Assembly: GCF_016756775.1 (NCBI RefSeq)
Contig: NZ_JAERMU010000010.1
Location: 62,001 to 126,000, forward strand
Direction: 5' to 3'
From: Dryocola clanedunensis subsp. sulfonylureivorans
GTDB taxonomy: Bacteria > Pseudomonadota > Gammaproteobacteria > Enterobacterales > Enterobacteriaceae
DNA: 64,000 nucleotides
Shown: piece by piece, positions 56,820 to 64,000 of the stretch
Position numbering within the stretch: the stretch's first letter is position 1
Layout of the letters: the number at the start of each line of letters is the position of its first letter
The notes under the pieces: model-generated
What the model saw: the letters and a program-made list of their open reading frames with translations, nothing else
Told to the model about the DNA's origin: nothing
Databases searched by the model: none
Made by a program: the position numbers and the translations under genes

Positions 56820-57856
56820 TACTCAATAACCACGCGCTCTTCGCTATCGGATGCTTTGATAATACCGATTTTCCAGGCGTTTTCACCTTTCGCTTTCAGC
56901 AGCTCAACGGCTTTGTTGGCTTCGCTTGCTGGCAGGGCGATCAGCATGCCGACGCCGCAGTTAAAGGTGCGATACATTTCGTGGCTGCTGATGTTGCCTG
57001 CTTTTTGCAGCCAGCTGAAGACGGCTGGCCACTGCCATGAAGCTTCGCTGATCACCGCCTGAGTGTTGTCCGGCAGCACACGCGGGATATTTTCCCAGAA
57101 GCCGCCGCCGGTGAGGTGGGCAATGGCATGCACGTCCACTTCGCCAATCAGCTCAAGCAGGTTTTTGACATAGATACGGGTGGGTTCCAGAAGATGATCC
57201 GCCAACGGTTTGCCTTCCAGCTCGGTGGTCAGCGGATCGGTGCCGCTCACTTCCAGCACCTTGCGGACCAGAGAGTAGCCATTGGAGTGCGGGCCGCTGG
57301 AAGCCAGCGCAATCAGCACGTCGCCGTCGGCTACTTTGGATCCGTCGATGATTTCAGACTTTTCGACCACGCCAACACAGAATCCAGCCACGTCATAATC
57401 GTCGCCATGGTACATACCCGGCATTTCAGCGGTTTCGCCGCCGACCAGCGCACAGCCGGACTGGAGACACCCTTCCGCGATGCCGGTAATCACGCTGGAC
57501 GCCGTTTCCACATCAAGTTTGCCGGTGGCGTAGTAGTCCAGGAAGAAGAGGGGTTCCGCACCCTGCACGACCAGATCGTTCACGCACATAGCGACCAGAT
57601 CGATACCGATGGTGTCGTGACGTTTTAAATCCATAGCCAGACGCAGTTTGGTGCCCACGCCGTCGGTGCCGGAGACCAGCACGGGTTCACGATACTTCTG
57701 TGGCAACGCGCAGAGCGCACCGAAACCGCCCAGACCACCCATCACTTCCGGGCGGCGGGTCTTTTTCACTACGCCTTTAATTTTGTCGACCAGAGCGTTA
57801 CCAGCATCAATATCAACACCGGCATCTTTGTAGCTAAGGGAGGTTTTGTCGGTCAT
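56819..57856 (-). CDS. purM: Phosphoribosylformylglycinamidine cyclo-ligase (PurM)
   Basis: ATP-dependent closure of FGAM to AIR in purine synthesis. The 345 residues equal E. coli. Landmarks are [13 protein letters not shown] (about 60), [25 protein letters not shown] and [14 protein letters not shown] 57856 ([13 protein letters not shown]) matches the E. coli start; the frame is open for 83 more codons upstream but that part covers the PurR operator and has no homology. It is divergent from upp. Confidence 0.97.
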   Translation of the reverse strand: MTDKTSLSYKDAGVDIDAGNALVDKIKGVVKKTRRPEVMGGLGGFGALCALPQKYREPVLVSGTDGVGTKLRLAMDLKRHDTIGIDLVAMCVNDLVVQGAEPLFFLDYYATGKLDVETASSVITGIAEGCLQSGCALVGGETAEMPGMYHGDDYDVAGFCVGVVEKSEIIDGSKVADGDVLIALASSGPHSNGYSLVRKVLEVSGTDPLTTELEGKPLADHLLEPTRIYVKNLLELIGEVDVHAIAHLTGGGFWENIPRVLPDNTQAVISEASWQWPAVFSWLQKAGNISSHEMYRTFNCGVGMLIALPASEANKAVELLKAKGENAWKIGIIKASDSEERVVIE

Positions 57857-57910
57857 CTTCAGGTTCCATCGGTTGGTCTGGAATAAAAAACGCCGCAATT
57901 CTAACAGTGG

Positions 57911-57926
57911 AGGCAAACGTTTGCGA
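57911..57926 (-). promoter_or_regulatory. PurR operator for purMN
   Basis: AGGCAAACGTTTGCGA has a perfect 12-base palindromic core (GCAAACGTTTGC). On the minus strand a -10 candidate TAGAAT follows about 8 bases later (57897-57902), so PurR would cover the -35 region. Confidence 0.8.
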
Positions 57927-57979
57927 GCCTCTTGTGCGGCGGGATGGAATATTGTTGCTCTATACTCTTTCGTGTCCCG

Positions 57980-57993
57980 TTGATCTCGATCAA
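57980..57993. promoter_or_regulatory. FNR-like palindrome in the purM-upp spacer
   Basis: TTGATCTCGATCAA matches the FNR consensus perfectly and is itself a full palindrome. It lies 84 bases before the upp start codon. Whether FNR uses it is unknown. Confidence 0.4.
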
Positions 57994-58077
57994 CCCCAAT
58001 TCCGGTGGCGAAGCGGTTAAAAAGCGGTATAATCCGGCGATTTTTTTGTGGACGCCAACATCTCGGGGAGAAAGAGT

Positions 58078-58704
58078 ATGAAGATCGTGGAAGTGAAACA
58101 CCCACTCGTCAAACACAAGCTGGGCCTGATGCGTGAGCAGGACATCAGTACCAAGCGCTTTCGTGAACTCGCCTCAGAAGTTGGCAGCCTGCTGACTTAC
58201 GAAGCCACTGCGGATCTGGAAACCGAACTTGTCACCATCGAAGGCTGGAACGGCCCGGTGGAGATCGACCAGATCAAAGGTAAGAAAATTACCGTTGTCC
58301 CAATTCTGCGTGCCGGTCTGGGCATGATGGAAGGCGTGCTGGAAAACGTGCCAAGCGCGCGTATCAGCGTAGTAGGCGTTTACCGTAACGAAGAAACCCT
58401 CGAGCCGGTGCCTTACTTCCAGAAGCTGGTTTCTAATATTGAAGAGCGCATGGCGCTGGTGGTTGACCCAATGCTGGCAACCGGCGGCTCTATGATCGCC
58501 ACCATCGACCTGCTGAAGAACGCCGGTTGTACGAGCATTAAAGTTCTGGTGCTGGTGGCCGCGCCTGAAGGTATCGCCGCGCTGGAAAAAGCGCACCCGG
58601 ATGTGGAGCTGTACACGGCGTCCATCGATCAGGGACTCAACGAGCACGGATACATTATTCCGGGCCTCGGCGATGCCGGCGACAAAATATTTGGTACAAA
58701 ATAA
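58078..58704 (+). CDS. upp: Uracil phosphoribosyltransferase (Upp)
   Basis: Makes UMP from uracil and PRPP, the pyrimidine salvage step paired with the UraA permease. The 208 residues equal E. coli. The PRPP loop is [14 protein letters not shown], and the uracil-binding C-terminus reads [21 protein letters not shown] 58078 has GGGGAGAAAGAG upstream. A terminator separates it from uraA. Confidence 0.98.
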   Translation: MKIVEVKHPLVKHKLGLMREQDISTKRFRELASEVGSLLTYEATADLETELVTIEGWNGPVEIDQIKGKKITVVPILRAGLGMMEGVLENVPSARISVVGVYRNEETLEPVPYFQKLVSNIEERMALVVDPMLATGGSMIATIDLLKNAGCTSIKVLVLVAAPEGIAALEKAHPDVELYTASIDQGLNEHGYIIPGLGDAGDKIFGTK

Positions 58705-58710
58705 AAAAGC

Positions 58711-58738
58711 AGCCGACTTCGAAAGTCGGCTTTTTTTT
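58711..58738 (+). terminator. Rho-independent terminator between upp and uraA
   Basis: AGCCGACTT stem paired with AAGTCGGCT, 3-base loop, then eight T residues. Expression of uraA would need read-through or its own promoter. Confidence 0.85.
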
Positions 58739-58785
58739 GGTTTTAAAACACGACGTTCGTTAAATAACACTCAGAGGAAAACAAC

Positions 58786-60072
58786 ATGACCCGCCGTGCT
58801 ATTGGGGTAAGTGAAAGACCACCTTTGCTGCAAACGATTCCGTTAAGTTTGCAGCATCTGTTCGCTATGTTCGGTGCCACCGTGCTGGTGCCCATCTTAT
58901 TCCATATTAATCCGGCCACGGTGCTGCTGTTTAACGGCATAGGTACGCTGCTTTACCTCTTCATCTGTAAGGGCAAAATCCCGGCTTATCTCGGCTCAAG
59001 CTTCGCTTTTATCTCGCCAGTTTTACTGCTGTTACCACTAGGCTACGAAGTGGCGCTCGGCGGGTTTATTATGTGCGGCGTGCTGTTTTGCATCGTGGCG
59101 CTGATTGTCAAAAAAGCAGGCACCGGCTGGCTGGACGTGATGTTCCCCCCGGCGGCAATGGGGGCGATTGTTGCGGTCATCGGTCTTGAGCTGGCGGGCG
59201 TGGCGGCGAATATGGCCGGGTTGCTGCCTGCGGACGGCACCTCCCCGGATTCCACAACCATCATCATTTCTCTGGTGACGCTGGCGGTCACGATTTTCGG
59301 CTCCGTTCTGTTCCGTGGCTTCCTGGCGATTATCCCGATTCTGATTGGCGTGCTGGCGGGCTATGCGCTCTCCTTCGCGATGGGCGTTGTGGACGTCACA
59401 CCTATCGTGGAAGCCCATTGGTTTGCGTTGCCAACTTTCTACACGCCGCGCTTTGAGTGGTTCGCCATCTTCACCATTCTGCCTGCCGCGCTGGTGGTTA
59501 TTGCTGAGCACGTAGGCCACCTGGTCGTCACCGCGAATATCGTCAAGAAAGACCTGATTCGCGATCCGGGTCTGCATCGTTCGATGTTTGCTAACGGCAT
59601 CTCGACTATTTTCTCCGGCTTCTTTGGTTCCACGCCGAATACCACCTACGGCGAGAATATCGGCGTAATGGCGATAACTCGTGTTTACTCGACCTGGGTT
59701 ATCGGCGGGGCGGCGATTCTGGCGATTCTGCTCTCCTGCGTCGGCAAGCTGGCGGCGGCGATTCAAATTATCCCGGTTCCGGTCATGGGCGGCGTTTCCC
59801 TGCTGCTGTACGGAGTGATCGGCGCTTCCGGTATCCGCGTGCTGATTGAATCCAAAGTGGATTACAGCAAGGCGCAGAACCTGATCCTCACCTCCGTTAT
59901 CCTGATCATCGGCGTCAGCGGTGCGAAAGTGCATATCGGTGCGGCTGAGCTGAAAGGCATGGCGCTGGCGACGATCGTGGGCGTGGGCCTTAGCTTAATC
60001 TTCAAGCTGATCAGTATTATTCGTCCGGAAGAAGTGGTGCTGGATGCGAAAGAAACCGACGTCATTCCATGA
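58786..60072 (+). CDS. uraA: Uracil permease (UraA)
   Basis: Proton-coupled uracil importer of the NCS2 family with 14 membrane segments; 428 residues against 429 in E. coli. Key substrate residues are in VIAEHVGHLVVT (Glu241 and His245 region), and GSTPNTTYGENIG is the second family signature. ATG 58786 (MTRRAIGVSERPP) has AGAGGA upstream. It supplies Upp with uracil. Confidence 0.97.
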   Translation: MTRRAIGVSERPPLLQTIPLSLQHLFAMFGATVLVPILFHINPATVLLFNGIGTLLYLFICKGKIPAYLGSSFAFISPVLLLLPLGYEVALGGFIMCGVLFCIVALIVKKAGTGWLDVMFPPAAMGAIVAVIGLELAGVAANMAGLLPADGTSPDSTTIIISLVTLAVTIFGSVLFRGFLAIIPILIGVLAGYALSFAMGVVDVTPIVEAHWFALPTFYTPRFEWFAIFTILPAALVVIAEHVGHLVVTANIVKKDLIRDPGLHRSMFANGISTIFSGFFGSTPNTTYGENIGVMAITRVYSTWVIGGAAILAILLSCVGKLAAAIQIIPVPVMGGVSLLLYGVIGASGIRVLIESKVDYSKAQNLILTSVILIIGVSGAKVHIGAAELKGMALATIVGVGLSLIFKLISIIRPEEVVLDAKETDVIP

Positions 60073-60084
60073 GTCGACGTGCTG

Positions 60085-60109
60085 CCGGGCGGCATTCCCG
60101 CCCGGTTCT
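60085..60109 (+). terminator. Hairpin terminator candidate after uraA
   Basis: CCGGGCGG-CATTC-CCGCCCGG stem followed only by TTCT. Strong stem, weak T-tract. Confidence 0.5.
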
Positions 60110-60172
60110 ACAGCACTGTAATTCTGTGATAAACTCTTAAGCGTTTTTCTGCCTGTTATGGTTGAGGTACTT

Positions 60173-60874
60173 CTGAATACGCCGGCACAGCTTTCACTGC
60201 CACTCTTTTTGCCTGACGATGAGACGTTTGCCAGCTTCTGGCCGGGTGATAACCCTTCTTTACTCGCCGCCCTGCAATCCGTGCTCCGTCAGGATCACAG
60301 CGGGTATATCTATTTCTGGTCGCGGGAAGGAGGCGGGCGCAGCCATCTGCTGCACGCGGCCTGTGCCGAACTGTCACAGCGCGGAGAAGCGGTCGGCTAT
60401 GTGCCGCTCGATAAGCGCACCTGGTTTGTGCCCGAAGTGTTAGACGGCATGGAACAACTCTCTCTGGTCTGCATCGATAATATCGAATGTGTGGCGGGGG
60501 ATGAGCTGTGGGAAATGGCGATCTTTAATCTTTATAACCGTATTCTGGAGTCGGGCAATACCCGTCTGCTGATCACCGGCGATCGTCCGCCGCGCCAGCT
60601 AAATTTGCAGCTTCCCGACCTGGCTTCGCGTCTGGACTGGGGGCAGATTTACAAGCTCCAGCCGCTGTCGGATGATGACAAGCTGCAGGCGCTTCAGCTG
60701 CGGGCAAAGCAGCGCGGATTTGAACTGCCTGAAGACGTGGGCCGCTTCCTGCTAAAAAGGCTCGATCGGGAGATGCGTACGCTGTTTATGACGCTGGATC
60801 AGCTTGACCGCGCCTCCATTACCGCGCAGCGCAAGCTGACCATTCCTTTTGTAAAAGAGATCCTGAGCCTCTGA
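60173..60874 (+). CDS. hda: DnaA inactivator Hda, probable CTG start
   Basis: AAA+ protein that binds the DNA sliding clamp and stimulates hydrolysis of ATP-DnaA after initiation. From CTG 60173 the product has 233 residues, the accepted E. coli length, where a CUG start is reported. GAGGT lies 6 bases upstream of this CTG, whereas ATG 60158 has no visible ribosome site. The clamp-binding motif QLSLPLF is at residues 6-12; the AAA+ domain includes [15 protein letters not shown] and [11 protein letters not shown], and sensor 2 is RLDREMRTL. If ATG 60158 is used the protein has 238 residues. Confidence 0.9.
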   Translation: MNTPAQLSLPLFLPDDETFASFWPGDNPSLLAALQSVLRQDHSGYIYFWSREGGGRSHLLHAACAELSQRGEAVGYVPLDKRTWFVPEVLDGMEQLSLVCIDNIECVAGDELWEMAIFNLYNRILESGNTRLLITGDRPPRQLNLQLPDLASRLDWGQIYKLQPLSDDDKLQALQLRAKQRGFELPEDVGRFLLKRLDREMRTLFMTLDQLDRASITAQRKLTIPFVKEILSL

Positions 60875-60880
60875 CTCTTC

Positions 60881-60906
60881 GGTGGATGGCACTTCGTTTA
60901 TCCACC
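60881..60906. repeat. REP-type palindrome between hda and yfgD
   Basis: GGTGGAT...ATCCACC palindrome between convergent genes, with the same outer pair as the second glyA copy. Confidence 0.6.
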
Positions 60907-60931
60907 CTTTAGGCCCGCTCAGATTAAGCCG

Positions 60932-61288
60932 CTACAAAATTTCCAGCACCGACTCCGGCGGGCGGCCAATTCTTGCCTGGCCATTCGCCAGCACAATCGG
61001 GCGTTCAATCAGTTTTGGATTGGCGATCATCGCCTGAATCAGCTGATCTTCGGATAAGCTTTCCTCCTGCAGATTCAGCTCCTTGTACAACTCTTCTTTC
61101 TTACGCATCAGATCGCGCGCGCTGGAAAATCCGAGTTTGCTCAGCAGCGAATGAATGGTTTGCGCATCCGGCGGCGTGTCCAGATACAGCACAATTTCAG
61201 GTTCCACGCCGTTCGCCTTGAGCAGGCTTAACGTTTCGCGGCTCTTTGAGCAGCGCGGATTGTGGTAGATAGCGACTCCTGCAGACAT
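60932..61288 (-). CDS. yfgD: ArsC-family reductase-like protein YfgD
   Basis: Thioredoxin-fold protein of 118 residues related to arsenate reductase ArsC. The active-site cysteine is in YHNPRCSKSRETL (Cys13), and the C-terminal LIERPIVLANGQARIGRPPE keeps the family arginines. It lacks an arsenic operon context; it follows bepA by 11 bases, as in E. coli. The real substrate is unknown. Confidence 0.9.
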   Translation of the reverse strand: MSAGVAIYHNPRCSKSRETLSLLKANGVEPEIVLYLDTPPDAQTIHSLLSKLGFSSARDLMRKKEELYKELNLQEESLSEDQLIQAMIANPKLIERPIVLANGQARIGRPPESVLEIL

Positions 61289-61299
61289 ATAAACTCCTG

Positions 61300-62763
61300 T
61301 TACATCTTCTGATATTGTTCGAAACGTTTTTGCAGTTCACGAAACTGGTCGATACGCGCATCGTAGCGGGCCTGCTGCAGGCTGCCGAGCTTCGCCTGAG
61401 AGCTGGCGCTGCTCAGCAGTGAGATAGCCTGATCCAGGCGACCATTCAGCGCCATCACTTCTGCACGGGCCGCCAGTTCCTGATCGCGATTCCCCATTGC
61501 GGCTTCTGCCTGGGCTAACAGATCCCAGGCGTTACCGTCGTCCGGATGGGCGAAGGTATAGCGGTTCAGAATGGACGCCGCCTGCGTGTTCTGTCCGGCC
61601 TGCACATAGGCGTTGGCCAGGTTTAGCTGCAGCACGGGGTTCAGGTTCAGACCCGGTGCGTTTTTCAGACGGTTAATGGCATCGGCCGTTTTATGCTGAC
61701 CTAAATCGATATCGGTGGATAAGTCGAGATACCAGGGGTTAGCAGGTTGCGCGGCCAGCAGTGGCTGCAGGTGTTTACGGGCTTCGGCCCAGTTGTTTGC
61801 CTCCATTGCCAGTAGGGCGCGGCCATAGATGGCGGCGTGCTGTTCACGAATGTTACCTTTTGACCAGGTATCCAGCATATCCGTGGTGAGCTGGTTGCGG
61901 CCCGAGTTGTACATCCCCAGGGTACGCACCTTTGCCATATAGAAATCTTCCGACGATTGCACGACCACCGGACGCATCTGGTTGGCGCGGTTACGGGCAT
62001 CTGCCAGACGGCTTTCCGGTAGGGGGTGAGTCAACAAGATTTCTGGCGGACGAGTGGAGTAGCGCGCCTGATCCAGCAGCTTCTCAAGGAAGGTAGGCAT
62101 CGCCTGCGGATTAAAGCCGGAGCGCTGGAGTACCTGAATACCGATACGATCCGCCTCCTGCTCGTTCTGCTGTGTAAAGCTGATCATGCCCTGCTGCGTC
62201 CCGGCCAGGGTGCCGGTCAGTGCCGCCATACCGGCTTCAGGGCTGGCCATTGCTAACAGGATGGAGCCTAACGCGCCAACCCAGGTGAGCGGGGCATTTT
62301 TCTTTTGATCTTCCATCGCTCGTGCAAGGTGACGCTGGGTCACGTGAGAGATTTCGTGCGCCATAACCGACGCAAGCTGGCTTTCATCATCGGCATAGCG
62401 GAACAGCGCTGAATGCAGCACCACGTTGCCGCCGAAGAAGGCAAAGGCGTTTATCTCGTCGTTATTAATAAGGAAGAAGTGGAAAGGTGTTTTTACCGAA
62501 TTCGCATGGCTGACCAGGCGCATGCCAAGATTGTTGATGTATTGCACCAGTAGAGGGTCATTGATCAAAGGGGCACTGCCACGCAGCTGGCGAACGTAGA
62601 AATCGCCCATCTGCATCTCCTGGCCAATCGACAGCGTGCTTCCTGCTGATGTCCCCATATCAGGCAGTTGATCGGCCACATCCGCGGAGGCTGGTACGGC
62701 GGCCCCGGCGAGTAATGTTGTCATCAGGGTTGCAACCAGCGTTTTTTTCAACTGCTTGAGCAT
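61300..62763 (-). CDS. bepA: Periplasmic metalloprotease and chaperone BepA
   Basis: Quality-control protease for outer-membrane assembly that helps LptD mature and degrades stalled forms. The 487 residues equal E. coli. A signal peptide runs to about 27 (AAVPASA). The M48 zinc motif HEISH (His136, Glu137, His140) and the third ligand region QEADRIG are present, followed by a C-terminal TPR domain that contacts BAM. ATG 62763 (MLKQLKK) has AGGA 8 bases upstream; a GTG two codons earlier is less likely. It leads bepA-yfgD and is divergent from perM. Confidence 0.96.
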   Translation of the reverse strand: MLKQLKKTLVATLMTTLLAGAAVPASADVADQLPDMGTSAGSTLSIGQEMQMGDFYVRQLRGSAPLINDPLLVQYINNLGMRLVSHANSVKTPFHFFLINNDEINAFAFFGGNVVLHSALFRYADDESQLASVMAHEISHVTQRHLARAMEDQKKNAPLTWVGALGSILLAMASPEAGMAALTGTLAGTQQGMISFTQQNEQEADRIGIQVLQRSGFNPQAMPTFLEKLLDQARYSTRPPEILLTHPLPESRLADARNRANQMRPVVVQSSEDFYMAKVRTLGMYNSGRNQLTTDMLDTWSKGNIREQHAAIYGRALLAMEANNWAEARKHLQPLLAAQPANPWYLDLSTDIDLGQHKTADAINRLKNAPGLNLNPVLQLNLANAYVQAGQNTQAASILNRYTFAHPDDGNAWDLLAQAEAAMGNRDQELAARAEVMALNGRLDQAISLLSSASSQAKLGSLQQARYDARIDQFRELQKRFEQYQKM

Positions 62764-62984
62764 AACCACTATCCTGTTTGATCAAAGTCTAAATTCGACA
62801 CGCTATGCGCGGTTTTGTTCGTTATTCGGTACGAACAATTTGTGGCATCACGAATGAAGAAAATCTTAACACTGAAACGACTAACGTTATTCTACATGGT
62901 ACGAATTGGCTATAAAAAGCAAAGTCTTTCCTGTGACATTTAGATACAATCGCGGTTCGCACAATGCTGTCATGGAAGGGATGT

Positions 62985-64000
62985 ATGCTCGAGTTGTTAA
63001 TGCAGTGGTATCGGCGGCGGTTTAGCGACCCGGAGGCCATCGCATTGCTGGTCATCCTGCTCGCCGGGTTTGTCATTCTCTTTTTCTTCCACGGATTATT
63101 AGCACCGCTGCTGGTGGCTATTGTGCTGGCTTACCTACTGGAGTGGCCTACGGCGCGGCTGGAGCGGGTCGGCTGTTCACGAAGCTGGGCGACCAGCATC
63201 GTGCTTGTCCTGTTTGTTGGCATCCTGATGATACTTGTGCTGGTCGTCGCGCCGGTTGCCTGGCAGCAAGGCATTTATCTGATTCGGGATATGCCCGGCA
63301 TGCTTAACAAACTTTCTGACTTTGCTGCTGCTTTGCCGAAGCGTTATCCGGCGCTGGTGGATGCCGGCATCATCGATGCTATGGCAGAAAATGCGCGTAC
63401 CCGCATGTCGGGCATGGGCGATCAGGTCGTAAAATTTTCTCTCGCCTCACTGGTTGGCCTGATGACGCTGGCTATTTATCTGGTGCTGGTGCCGCTGATG
63501 GTCTTCTTCCTCGTTAAAGACAAAGAGCAAATGCTCAATGCCGTCAGACGCGTGCTGCCTCGTAACCGGGGTCTGGCAGGGCAGGTTTGGCTGGAGATGA
63601 ACCAGCAAATTACCAACTATATTCGCGGCAAAGTGCTGGAAATGATCGTTGTGGGCATTGTGACCTACATCGGCTTTATTGTTTTTGGCCTGAATTATTC
63701 GCTGCTGCTGGCGGTGCTGGTGGGCTTCTCGGTGCTGATCCCGTATATCGGGGCGTTTGTGGTGACGATTCCGGTGGTTTGCGTCGCGCTGTTCCAGTTT
63801 GGCATGGGGCCGGAGTTCTGGACGCTGTTTGCCGTCTATCTCATCATTCAGGCGCTGGATGGCAACCTGCTGGTGCCGGTGCTGTTCTCCGAAGCTGTTA
63901 ACCTGCATCCGCTGGTCATCATTCTGTCGGTAGTGATTTTCGGCGGTCTGTGGGGATTCTGGGGCGTGTTCTTCGCCATTCCGCTTGCCACGCTGATTAA
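62985..64000 (+). CDS. perM: AI-2E family transporter PerM, 3'-truncated by window
   Basis: Inner-membrane permease-like protein of the UPF0118/AI-2E exporter family; 338 codons are present with no stop before the window ends. E. coli PerM has 353 residues, so only about 15 are missing. Matches include MQWYRRRFSDPEAIALLVIL at the N-terminus, IYLIRDMPGMLNKLSDFAA, MNQQITNYIRGKVLEMIVVG and VNLHPLVIILSVVIFGGLWG. About eight membrane segments are visible. ATG 62985 has GGAAGGG upstream. Its physiological substrate is unknown. Confidence 0.93.
   Translation, partial: MLELLMQWYRRRFSDPEAIALLVILLAGFVILFFFHGLLAPLLVAIVLAYLLEWPTARLERVGCSRSWATSIVLVLFVGILMILVLVVAPVAWQQGIYLIRDMPGMLNKLSDFAAALPKRYPALVDAGIIDAMAENARTRMSGMGDQVVKFSLASLVGLMTLAIYLVLVPLMVFFLVKDKEQMLNAVRRVLPRNRGLAGQVWLEMNQQITNYIRGKVLEMIVVGIVTYIGFIVFGLNYSLLLAVLVGFSVLIPYIGAFVVTIPVVCVALFQFGMGPEFWTLFAVYLIIQALDGNLLVPVLFSEAVNLHPLVIILSVVIFGGLWGFWGVFFAIPLATLI

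Noticed and set aside
59038-59934. A 298-residue open frame antisense to uraA
   Set aside because: Rich in Asn, Arg, His and Gln as expected from reverse reading of membrane-protein codons; no start context.
62764-62984. Possible sigma-E promoter for bepA (GAACAA ... GTCGAA on the minus strand)
   Set aside because: The -10 match is poor and the -35 lacks the full GGAACTT, so I did not list it, although bepA is sigma-E regulated in E. coli.

Overview
The window is a stretch of chromosome from a member of the Enterobacteriaceae. Almost every protein from glyA to perM is a close, full-length match to the Escherichia coli protein I recall, and the order follows the E. coli hmp-glyA ... iscRSUA-hscBA-fdx ... 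guaBA ... ppx-ppk ... upp-uraA-hda-bepA-perM block. Three features point away from E. coli itself: a histidine-utilisation (hut) operon next to hmp, a reorganised yph-type sugar cluster, and a metal-transporter pair beside suhB. Enterobacter, Cedecea, Kluyvera or Klebsiella relatives are plausible; I cannot name the genus. No rRNA, tRNA, CRISPR array, prophage or insertion sequence was seen. Small palindromic REP-type repeats sit after several genes.

Layout. (1) 1-2780: end of a hut operon (a truncated NCS1 permease, hutI, hutG). (2) 2836-5606: divergent hmp (nitric oxide detoxification) and glyA, with a clear NsrR operator and a PurR box between them. (3) 5737-12670: accessory carbohydrate cluster with a ROK regulator (yphH), a DUF5107-TPR protein of 1090 residues (yphG), an MFS sugar porter and an aldose-1-epimerase-like protein (yphB). 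In E. coli this locus carries an ABC transporter instead of the MFS porter. (4) 12842-17038: hcaT without the hca catabolic genes, csiE, and a ZevA/ZevB-like metal transporter pair. (5) 17114-24485: suhB, trmJ and the complete isc iron-sulfur cluster operon, preceded by two abutting IscR operators. (6) 24544-35145: pepB, sseB, sseA, the alpha-2-macroglobulin homologue yfhM and its partner pbpC. (7) 35313-44814: ndk, rlmN, rodZ, ispG, hisS, yfgM, bamB, der, yfgJ. (8) 44818-49480: xseA divergent from guaBA. (9) 49603-56022: the small membrane protein yfgG, the c-di-GMP phosphodiesterase yfgF, and ppx-ppk. (10) 56178-64000: purN-purM divergent from upp-uraA-hda, then bepA-yfgD divergent from perM, which runs off the window.

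The most distinctive locus is the yph-type cluster: it looks like a self-contained, locally regulated sugar uptake system whose central DUF5107-TPR protein has no function known to me. The most notable non-coding signals are a string of four hairpins in the 433-base gap before rodZ, a terminator-like composite hairpin just before hisS, nested stems between iscR and iscS, a perfect FNR box at class II spacing upstream of yfgF, and a second perfect FNR-like palindrome between purM and upp. Names of E. coli homologues come from remembered sequences; no database search was run.
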